From: a virus
IMG/VR virus record: IMGVR_UViG_3300027974_000052
Span: 1 to 48,169 of that record
Strand: one strand, 5' to 3'
Length of the DNA stretch: 48,169 nucleotides
Shown here: one piece after another, positions 16,507 through 23,544 of the stretch
Position numbering within the stretch: the first letter of the stretch is position 1
How the letters are laid out: each line of letters opens with the position of its first letter
Translations under genes and position numbers: made by a program
Notes under the pieces: model-generated
Databases searched by the model: none
Told to the model about the DNA's origin: nothing
What the model saw: only the letters and a program-made list of their open reading frames with translations

Positions 16507-16878
16507 ATGTCAGCTCCAAATCTTATTAATGTAACATCTATTATAGGAAACACTGCGTCTGTTTCCCTAACTACAACTTCTGCAACTTCACTTGCTTCTA
16601 ACGCAGCTTCATCTGGCACTGCTTATAAAATAGAATCTATCGTAGTGGCTAATACTAGTGGTTCAGCAGCCACTATAACTATCAATGTATATAGCGCAGC
16701 GGCGTTAGGCGGTACAGCGTTTCCAATAGCCTCTGCCATTTCTATTCCTGCTGGCGCGGCGTTAGTTGTGACAGATAAAACTACTACTTTTTACTTGTTA
16801 GAAAATCAATCTATCGGTGCTACTGCTGGCACAGCAAATGCCTTAGTAGTAACTGCTTCATGGGAACAATTATCATGA
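16507..16878 (+). CDS. Small conserved tail-region structural protein
   Basis: This is a 123-residue beta-sandwich-like protein: MSAPNLINVTSIIGNTASVS, IESIVVANTSGSAATITINVY, AISIPAGAALVV, and a terminal ASWEQLS. This pattern is common among small proteins next to tail fibres in many phages and is of unknown function. Its stop overlaps the start of the fibre gene (ATGA), indicating coupling. Confidence 0.72.
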   Translation: MSAPNLINVTSIIGNTASVSLTTTSATSLASNAASSGTAYKIESIVVANTSGSAATITINVYSAAALGGTAFPIASAISIPAGAALVVTDKTTTFYLLENQSIGATAGTANALVVTASWEQLS

Positions 16879-18203
16879 AATTTGTTGGTGGTATTACTTA
16901 TGGCCCAAACACTTTTACTTTTCCACAGACCTTTTCGGCGCAAATAATATCGACAATTACAACAGGAACGGCCCCATTTTCTGTTGCGTCTACCACTAAT
17001 GTGGCAAATCTAAATGCCTCTAGCTTAAATGGAGCCACATTTGCTTCTCCAAGCGCAATAGGGTCAACAGCAGCAAGTACAGGGGCATTTACTACTTTAT
17101 CCGCTTCTGGGCAAACTACCTTAACTAACGCAAGTGGATACAATCTATATGCTTCTGGAGCTGGCAATAACTACATGGCTGGTAGTTTAGGGATTGGCAA
17201 TCCTAGCGGTGCAGGGCAGATGTTGTATGTTAACAAGAATACAACAGGCTCTACATCTACTGCGGGTGTTGCAGTTTCAACAGCTATACAATCTGATGTT
17301 ACAGGGCAAGCAGCTTTATTTAGCACGTATGTGTTAACACAGGCTGCAACTTTTAATTTAGCAGCTCTAAAACATTATAACGCCAACCAAGGGGCATTTG
17401 GTGCAGGTTCGTCTGTAAATATTCAGTCTGGATATTTTGCAGACGCTTCTTTAACAGGTGCAACCAATAACTACGGTTTCTTCGGTGCTATCGCTTCAGG
17501 TACAGGTCGTTACAACTTGTATATGGGTGGTACTGCTGATAACTATATGGCTGGTAGTTTGGGGATTGGATCTACACCTGCTGTGGGGTCTACATTATTT
17601 ATTCAAAAGAGCATTACAGGTGCAACGACTGGGTATTCAATACGCAATATCGGAACCGTACAATCCGATGTTACTACTGAAGGGATAGGGATTTTTAATT
17701 CACTCAGCACACAAGCTGCTTCTTTTACCCTACCTACATACGAGCATTTTTATGCTTCACAAGGAACCATAGGTGCGGGTTCTGCTATAACAAGTCAATA
17801 TGGTTTTTACACTGGTTCAAATCTGACAGGTGCGACCAACAACTACGGTTTCGTCGGTACTATCGCTTCAGGTACAGGTCGATATAACTTGTATATGGGT
17901 GGTACTGCTGCAAATTACTTAGCAGGCGATTTACAACTAAGTAAAACAGTCACAGCAGCAGGTACTACTGGCGCACGAACTATTAACACCACGACAGGGA
18001 CTGTTAACTTTGCAGCAACGGCTACTTCCCTCGTTGTTACGAATAGTTTAGTAACAGCAAACAGTATCATTATCGCAACCGTAGGTACTAATGACACCAC
18101 TATGAAATCTGTACAAGCTGTTGCGGCAGCGGGCAGTTTTACGCTATATGCAAATGTAGCAGCGACTGCGGAAACACGAGTCAACTTTCACATAACCAAC
18201 TAA
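16875..18203 (+). CDS. Tail fibre protein with 124-residue repeats
   Basis: This is a 442-residue protein. ATG 16875 is chosen for its ATGA overlap with the previous gene; an in-frame ATG at 16860 is possible. The N-terminal region carries ASSLNGATFASPSAIGSTAA. Then two full copies and a third partial copy of a unit running from YNLY..G..NYMAGSLGIG through IQSDVT, QAASF.L, H..A.QG..GAGS to LTGATNNYGF.G.IASGTGR. The C-terminus is a beta-rich end with no intramolecular chaperone motif. This looks like a repetitive fibre shaft, probably contacting the host surface. Confidence 0.72.
   Translation: MKFVGGITYGPNTFTFPQTFSAQIISTITTGTAPFSVASTTNVANLNASSLNGATFASPSAIGSTAASTGAFTTLSASGQTTLTNASGYNLYASGAGNNYMAGSLGIGNPSGAGQMLYVNKNTTGSTSTAGVAVSTAIQSDVTGQAALFSTYVLTQAATFNLAALKHYNANQGAFGAGSSVNIQSGYFADASLTGATNNYGFFGAIASGTGRYNLYMGGTADNYMAGSLGIGSTPAVGSTLFIQKSITGATTGYSIRNIGTVQSDVTTEGIGIFNSLSTQAASFTLPTYEHFYASQGTIGAGSAITSQYGFYTGSNLTGATNNYGFVGTIASGTGRYNLYMGGTAANYLAGDLQLSKTVTAAGTTGARTINTTTGTVNFAATATSLVVTNSLVTANSIIIATVGTNDTTMKSVQAVAAAGSFTLYANVAATAETRVNFHITN
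17454..17913 (+). repeat. 372-base-period repeat in the fibre gene
   Basis: The block starting ACAGGTG at 17454 recurs at 17826, 372 bases (124 codons) later, with most of about 85 bases conserved, including silent positions. A weaker earlier copy of its end lies around 17146-17200. Such direct repeats within a fibre gene can recombine and change fibre length. Confidence 0.75.
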
Positions 18204-18212
18204 GGAAATAAC

Positions 18213-18533
18213 ATGTCAAATACATACGAATACAAAGTAACTAACCTACAACGTGATAATAATGGTATTATTATTGCCGCTTCTTTCACTATTACAGCAT
18301 CTGATGGTGTTGATAGCAATACTCATAACTACCACACTGCCTTTACTGCGCCTAAAGGCACACCAATTGACTACGCTAAAGTAACTGAAGCTGATGTTAT
18401 TGGTTGGATCAAAGATATGTTTGACACTAAAGATGATGAAGGTGTTAGACAAAATGCGCATGAAGGTCAAGCAGATGCTGAATTAGAAGCGTTCAAACAA
18501 CGTAAAGCCGTTAAATCTGGCTTGCCTTGGTAA
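18213..18533 (+). CDS. Small conserved phage protein after the fibre gene
   Basis: This is a 106-residue protein: YKVTNLQRDNNGIIIAASFT, then TPIDYAKVTEADVIGWIKDM and a helical charged end. The pattern (V.nl.+...G.i..a.....a......+......F..y..vTE.DVI.Wi) is known among phage proteins near fibres, sometimes related to fibre assembly. AAGGA precedes the ATG. Function not established. Confidence 0.7.
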   Translation: MSNTYEYKVTNLQRDNNGIIIAASFTITASDGVDSNTHNYHTAFTAPKGTPIDYAKVTEADVIGWIKDMFDTKDDEGVRQNAHEGQADAELEAFKQRKAVKSGLPW

Positions 18534-18565
18534 TTTAATTAATCAATCACAAATTGGAAAATAAC

Positions 18566-18724
18566 ATGAAAGAAATAACTTGGACTTTATCAATTGAAGA
18601 AGCATCAGCAATTTTAGCAGTATTAGGCGATTTACCTACTAAGACAGGTGCATTTCCTTTATTGATTAAATTGAAAGACCAAGCTGACGCGCAAGTACCT
18701 CCTGAACAAGAAAGCGCAGAGTAG
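18566..18724 (+). CDS. 52-residue small phage protein
   Basis: The frame runs from ATG 18566 (with GGAAAATA upstream) to TAG 18722-18724. The product has SIEEASAILAVLGDLPTKTG and ends with a Gln/Glu-rich tail. 'T....EEA..IL..LG.LPTK.GAF.LI.K...Q' is a pattern found in small phage proteins near lysis and tail genes. Function unknown. Confidence 0.72.
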   Translation: MKEITWTLSIEEASAILAVLGDLPTKTGAFPLLIKLKDQADAQVPPEQESAE

Positions 18725-18732
18725 TTTTAGTC

Positions 18733-18930
18733 ATGGATAAGGTATTGGGTTTTTGGATATACTTTCAAGCGCGGTTAGCAGAACCTTCAACTCATGCATC
18801 TATTGCTTCTCTGCTAGCTTTAGCGGGGCTAAATTTGGATGTGGGTGTTGTGCATGATGGGCTAATTGCATTAGGTGTTCTGTTTGGCGGCTTGGGGTTT
18901 TTTGTAAAAGAAGCTAGACCTTTAAAATAG
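18733..18930 (+). CDS. Candidate holin
   Basis: This is a 65-residue membrane protein. After ARLAEPSTHASIASLLALAG comes a second hydrophobic segment HDGLIALGVLFGGLGFFV and a charged C-terminus (KEARPLK). 'R..EPST.A.I..LL...G......' with one or two membrane helices is a known small phage holin pattern. A holin would permeabilise the inner membrane to release the 1662-2114 lysozyme; the two genes are well separated here. The 10183-10431 protein is the competing candidate. Confidence 0.65.
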   Translation: MDKVLGFWIYFQARLAEPSTHASIASLLALAGLNLDVGVVHDGLIALGVLFGGLGFFVKEARPLK

Positions 18931-18942
18931 TAAGGAAAGAGG

Positions 18943-21075
18943 ATGCTCAAAAAAATTGTATTTAAACCTGGTGTTAATAGAGAAAATACGCGGTATTTTA
19001 CCGAAGGTGGCTATTATGATTGCGATAAAATACGATTTAGACAAGGCACTCCTCAGAAGATAGGCGGGTGGCAAAAAATATCTAACACCACTTACTTAGG
19101 TGTATGCAGGTCATTATGGAATTGGATAACGCTTAATCAATATAGTCTTATTGGGGTGGGCACTAATTTAAAGTTTTATATCTCTAAAAGCGGGCTGTAT
19201 TACGATGTTACTCCTATTAGATCAAGAGCTACTTTATCCAATCCTTTCACAGCATCCGCTGGTTCTAGTGTTATTACAGTAGTCTCCGCAGCACATGGCT
19301 GCGCGACAAATGATTTTGTTACTTATAACGGTGCTTCCTCTTTAGGAGGCACTATAACCGCAGCTTTATTAAACAAAGAGTACCAAGTTACCTTTATTGA
19401 CATTAATACCTATACTATTGATGTTGGGGTAGCGGCTAATAGTTCTGACACAGGACATGGCGGCACGGTATACGCCGCTTACCAAGTTGCCACAGGAGCT
19501 GAATACGAAGTACCTAATAATGGGTGGGGTGCGGGGCCTTGGGGATACGGGTCTTGGGGTAATGGTCAACCCTCTAACGTCTCATTACAGTTATGGAATC
19601 AATCTAATTACGGGCAAGATTTGATCTTTGGCCCTAGAGGTGGAGCTTTATATTATTGGTATGCGGATAAAGGGCTCTCAGACAGTTCTATAACTATAAC
19701 TATAGCATCTCCTGCTGTGGTGACAAGTACTTTGGTTATGGATGAAGCAACGCCTATTATGTTTACTACAAGCGGTGCACTTCCCACTGGACTACTTACA
19801 GGCACGGTTTATTATGCTAGAAACTATAACTCAGTAACAAGCACCTATAATATATCCGCTACACCAACAGGCGCTTTAATAAATACGTCTGGAACTCAAT
19901 CGGGAACTCAATATATTTCTCCAAGGGGCGTAAATTTAACGTCTCTTAATGGCGCAACTGATGTGCCTATAATTCAAAATTACCTTTTTGTATCTGACAT
20001 CTATAGGTTTGTATTTGCCTTTGGGTGCAACGATTATGGAAGTACTACGCAAGACCCATTACTAGTTAGATGGTCTGACCAAGAAAACGCAGTGGACTGG
20101 TCACCGACAGCCGTTAACCAAGCGGGTAGCGTAAGGTTATCGCACGGCTCACAAATTATCACCTGCCTACAAACAAGACAAGAGCTATTAGTTTGGACAG
20201 ACTCAAGCCTGTATTCTATGCAATATTTAGGCCCTCCTTATGTATGGGGAACTCAACTTTTAGGGGACAATGTATCCATTGTTTGTCAAAACGCGGTAGC
20301 CCTAGCATCTGGGGTTGTCTATTGGATGGGCAACAATAAATTTTATAAATATGATGGGCGAGTGCAAACACTTCGCTGTGATTTGCGGGAATTTGTATTT
20401 AGCAATTTTAACTTTGCCCAATGCCAACAAGTATGTTCAGGCACTAATGAGATGTTTAATGAGGTGTGGTGGTTTTACCCTTCTAGCCTTACTCACAGCA
20501 CTCAAGTAGATAGGTATGTTGTCTATAATTACCTTGAAGATATTTGGTATTATGGAACTATGGGGCGTACCGCTTGGTTAAACACAGGAACACTTCAATA
20601 CCCTATTGCTGCAACATACGCTCAAAATATTGTTAACCATGAATATGGTTTAGACGATTACTCTACTGACCAACCGTACGCTATAGAATCCTATATTACT
20701 ACTTCAGAGTTTGATATTGATGATGGGCATAATTTTGTGTTTGTCCGTAGAATTTTACCTGACGTTACTTTTACAGGATCTACCCTAGATACTCCCTCAG
20801 TGACAATGTCCATTAGCCCCATGCTTAATTCTGGTTCAGGCTACACAAATCCCCCTTCTGTTGGAGGAGATGACTACGGATACGTAACTAAAGTCCCAGA
20901 CCCGTTGCAATTTAATATAGAAAAGTTTACTGGACAATTATTTATACGAGTGAGAGGCAGGCAGTTTGCTTTTACTATTTATAATAATCAATTAGGGGCT
21001 AATTGGCAGCTAGGTGCAGCTAGATGGGATTGTCAACTTGATGGTAAACGGGGCGCTCCTGGCGGGGCAATATAA
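18943..21075 (+). CDS. Tail hub / accessory protein, P22 gp10-like
   Basis: This is a 710-residue protein beginning with KPGVNRENTRYFTEGGYYDC and DKIRFRQGTPQKIGGW, a start typical of podovirus tail accessory proteins that plug the portal channel and form the tail nozzle. Residues about 100-180 contain an inserted beta module (SSVITVVSAAHGCATNDFVT). Later come VRWSDQENAVDWSPT and RQELLVWTDSSLYSMQY, which belong to the beta-propeller-like core. A strong AAGGAAAGAGG precedes the ATG and the stop overlaps the next gene (TAATG). Confidence 0.78.
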   Translation: MLKKIVFKPGVNRENTRYFTEGGYYDCDKIRFRQGTPQKIGGWQKISNTTYLGVCRSLWNWITLNQYSLIGVGTNLKFYISKSGLYYDVTPIRSRATLSNPFTASAGSSVITVVSAAHGCATNDFVTYNGASSLGGTITAALLNKEYQVTFIDINTYTIDVGVAANSSDTGHGGTVYAAYQVATGAEYEVPNNGWGAGPWGYGSWGNGQPSNVSLQLWNQSNYGQDLIFGPRGGALYYWYADKGLSDSSITITIASPAVVTSTLVMDEATPIMFTTSGALPTGLLTGTVYYARNYNSVTSTYNISATPTGALINTSGTQSGTQYISPRGVNLTSLNGATDVPIIQNYLFVSDIYRFVFAFGCNDYGSTTQDPLLVRWSDQENAVDWSPTAVNQAGSVRLSHGSQIITCLQTRQELLVWTDSSLYSMQYLGPPYVWGTQLLGDNVSIVCQNAVALASGVVYWMGNNKFYKYDGRVQTLRCDLREFVFSNFNFAQCQQVCSGTNEMFNEVWWFYPSSLTHSTQVDRYVVYNYLEDIWYYGTMGRTAWLNTGTLQYPIAATYAQNIVNHEYGLDDYSTDQPYAIESYITTSEFDIDDGHNFVFVRRILPDVTFTGSTLDTPSVTMSISPMLNSGSGYTNPPSVGGDDYGYVTKVPDPLQFNIEKFTGQLFIRVRGRQFAFTIYNNQLGANWQLGAARWDCQLDGKRGAPGGAI

Positions 21076-21932
21076 TGAGCAAGCCTATTAGAAACCCAGC
21101 GGTGCCTAATCTTCCTTTAGCACCTGTTGATTATGAAAAGCAATACCAAGAGCAGCTTAACAATGTACTGCGTTTGTACTTCAATCAGCTTAACAATTTA
21201 AACGCTATTCTTGTGGGTTCTACAGGAGGAGCGGTACTGCAATTCCCTAACGGCGCTTTTCATCAAGATGGTGTGACTACCTTAACAACAAGTATTACTA
21301 ACACATCCACTACACCTATTGTGGTTGGGTCTACTGCTGATTTTTTATCCGCTGGGGCGTTAATAATTGACACCGAAGTAATACAATATACGGGAACAAC
21401 ACCCACATCATTTACAGGGATAACTCGCGGAGCCTATGGTTCGACTAAAGCTGTTCATACCGCAGGTGCTTATATATCTGAAGCTCAACCAGTAGTATCA
21501 CCAACAACACCTTTGAGTATACAGCTCACAAAAACAGATGTTAGCAATCAAGTTTATCTTAACCCTTTGGACAATACTCAAGTTGTTCACGCTATAGCAG
21601 GTTATTATAATGTCCAGTTTAGTGTGCAGCTTTTAAACTATACAAATGATATAGACAACGTGACTTTTTGGTTTAAACAGAATGGCGTGGATGTGCCTAA
21701 TAGCGCGGGTATAGAAGCAGTAACAGCCTCTCATGGAGGGGTTGCGGGCGCAGTTATAGTGTCTTGGAATATTGTGCTTCCTTTAAATGCAGGGGATTAC
21801 ATTCAGCTATTATACACATCGGATTCTGGAAATACTTTAGCGGCTACTTACCCCCCAGGAATAACTCCTGTTCACCCCTCCTCACCATCAATTATATTGA
21901 CATCAACATTCGTATCTGCTTTATATTTATGA
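21075..21932 (+). CDS. Tail-associated structural protein
   Basis: This is a 285-residue protein. An N-terminal helix (VDYEKQYQEQLNNVLRLYFN QLNN) probably docks to the tail. A beta module follows with IIDTEVIQYTG and FTGITRGAYGSTKAVHTAGA, common in phage virion proteins. The C-terminal 110 residues look like a C1q/TNF-type jelly roll (VVHAIAGYYNVQFSVQLL ... FWFKQNGVDVPNS). This may form a short tail spike or collar. It is coupled to the gp10-like gene. Confidence 0.7.
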   Translation: MSKPIRNPAVPNLPLAPVDYEKQYQEQLNNVLRLYFNQLNNLNAILVGSTGGAVLQFPNGAFHQDGVTTLTTSITNTSTTPIVVGSTADFLSAGALIIDTEVIQYTGTTPTSFTGITRGAYGSTKAVHTAGAYISEAQPVVSPTTPLSIQLTKTDVSNQVYLNPLDNTQVVHAIAGYYNVQFSVQLLNYTNDIDNVTFWFKQNGVDVPNSAGIEAVTASHGGVAGAVIVSWNIVLPLNAGDYIQLLYTSDSGNTLAATYPPGITPVHPSSPSIILTSTFVSALYL

Positions 21933-21944
21933 TATTATTTTGTT

Positions 21945-22379
21945 ATGAATGACTTATCTAAACAAGGTAATACTCCTAGCATTTTGGCCATTGAAGAGGC
22001 CATGAAAAATGATTTTGACCAAGAACTTTTAAAAGCGATAACAGTTACTGAGCATTATCAAATTAAAGGGGTATACGTCAGGTCTATGTTTGTTCCAGCG
22101 GGCATGTTGGTAACGGGAAAGGTACATAACTTTGAAAGTATCGGTATTTTGGCTCAAGGCACGATGCGTATAACCAACGGTGAAACAAGCAAAATAGTCT
22201 CGGCTCCTTACATTGCTGTGGATAAACCAGGTATTAAACGCTTAGGCTATGCAGAAACAGACTGCACTTTTATTAGCGTGCATAAAACCGATGCAGAAGA
22301 ACTAACAGCTATCGAAGATGAGCTTGTCTCCGATACTTTTGAACAATACGAAATTAAAAGATTGGAGAGATCATTATGA
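21945..22379 (+). CDS. Second cupin-like phage protein
   Basis: This is a 144-residue single beta-barrel: VYVRSMFVPAGMLVTGKVHN, GILAQGTMRITNGETSKIV and CTFISVHKTDAEEL. The cupin-like core is followed by a charged helical tail. One His of a metal site (VHN) is visible but the full set is not, so it may be structural rather than enzymatic. No clear ribosome site precedes ATG 21945. Its stop overlaps the next ATG (ATGA). Confidence 0.68.
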   Translation: MNDLSKQGNTPSILAIEEAMKNDFDQELLKAITVTEHYQIKGVYVRSMFVPAGMLVTGKVHNFESIGILAQGTMRITNGETSKIVSAPYIAVDKPGIKRLGYAETDCTFISVHKTDAEELTAIEDELVSDTFEQYEIKRLERSL

Positions 22380-23524
22380 GCTTTATTTCAGCTTTGGCAG
22401 CTATAGGTATTGAAGGCATTGCGGGTACGATTGGTGCAGGCGCATTAATGGGAGCGGGTATAGGTGCGGGCACTTCGGCTCTTACAGGACAAGATATTGG
22501 CAAAGGCGCTCTTATGGGGGGCATTACTGGGGGTATCGGTGGTGGCATATCTGGTGGTTTGCAAGCTTTAGCCCCAGAGGGGCTGGCTACTGAGGCTGCT
22601 ATTATTGAGCCGTCCGCTGGAAATGCGTTGCAAGCAGGATCTGGGGCGGTGGCTGATACTTCTGCTGGGACTTCAGCATTGGGCTCTTCTGGTTTTGGCG
22701 CGTCACCCGCACAGCTCGCTGCAAGCAATATGGCTCCTTCATTATCCGTAGATACCACTCCAGCGCTTTACCAAGGCGCTTCAAATGCGGGCGCTAATTT
22801 AGCTCCAAATGTAGGGGCTAATATGGCTTCAAATGCGGCTAGTGCTGCTTCAACTGCAGCCCCAGCACCTAGCACCATGACAGAAAAAATAGGCTCATGG
22901 GCGGCTAGTCATCCTAATATAACAACAGCAGGCGCTTCGTTATTGGCGAGTCCTTTTGTTAATAATATGTTTGCTTCAGACACTTCTAAACCTCAAGGCC
23001 TTGCTGCTTATAATGGGCCCTTATCGTATTATAAATATGATCCAACTAAATATCGTCCTAGCTTAACACCTTCTTATGCTACAGGCGGCATAACTGACTT
23101 AGATGGGTATCAATCAAATTCTCAAGTTGTACCTGAACAAGGCACATTAAATGTTCCTAACCCATTAGACGTGGCCGACCCTGAAGGATACGCAAGTAAC
23201 TCAACTATGAGTTATGCCGAAGGCGGTGTTGCTGATTTAGGTTCGTATGCTACAGGTGGTATACCTAATCTTTTAAGAGGCCCTGGTGATGGTGTTAGCG
23301 ATTCTTTACATGCCACAATTGGGGGGCATCAACCCGCTCGATTAGCCGCTGGTGAATATGTCGTGCCTTCTCGCATTGTATCTGAATTAGGTAATGGTTC
23401 TACTGATGCTGGGGCTAAACGTCTTGATGATATGGTTAAAAAAATTCAAGCAGGGCGCAGAAATACTTTAAAGGGCAAAGACTTCGCTAAAGATACCCAT
23501 GCTTATAAACATTTACCCGTATAA
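22376..23524 (+). CDS. Internal virion protein with GPGDG...ARLAAGEYVVP domain
   Basis: This is a 382-residue protein. The N-terminus is a long Gly/Ala-rich hydrophobic stretch (IAGTIGAGALMGAGIGAGTS) that could insert in membranes. The middle is disordered and Ala/Ser/Pro-rich. The C-terminal domain has RGPGDGVSDSLHATIGGHQP then ARLAAGEYVVPSRIVSELGNG and GAKRLDDMVKK. That domain is widespread in phage internal proteins. Likely ejected with, or assembled around, the DNA entry machinery. Good GGAGAG ribosome site. Confidence 0.72.
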   Translation: MSFISALAAIGIEGIAGTIGAGALMGAGIGAGTSALTGQDIGKGALMGGITGGIGGGISGGLQALAPEGLATEAAIIEPSAGNALQAGSGAVADTSAGTSALGSSGFGASPAQLAASNMAPSLSVDTTPALYQGASNAGANLAPNVGANMASNAASAASTAAPAPSTMTEKIGSWAASHPNITTAGASLLASPFVNNMFASDTSKPQGLAAYNGPLSYYKYDPTKYRPSLTPSYATGGITDLDGYQSNSQVVPEQGTLNVPNPLDVADPEGYASNSTMSYAEGGVADLGSYATGGIPNLLRGPGDGVSDSLHATIGGHQPARLAAGEYVVPSRIVSELGNGSTDAGAKRLDDMVKKIQAGRRNTLKGKDFAKDTHAYKHLPV

Positions 23525-23544
23525 TAAAATAAAAGGATATTACT

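Noticed and set aside
22354-22758. 134-codon minus-strand frame
   Set aside because: Ala/Pro-rich mirror of the Gly/Ala coding strand of the 22376 gene; antisense to a well-supported gene.
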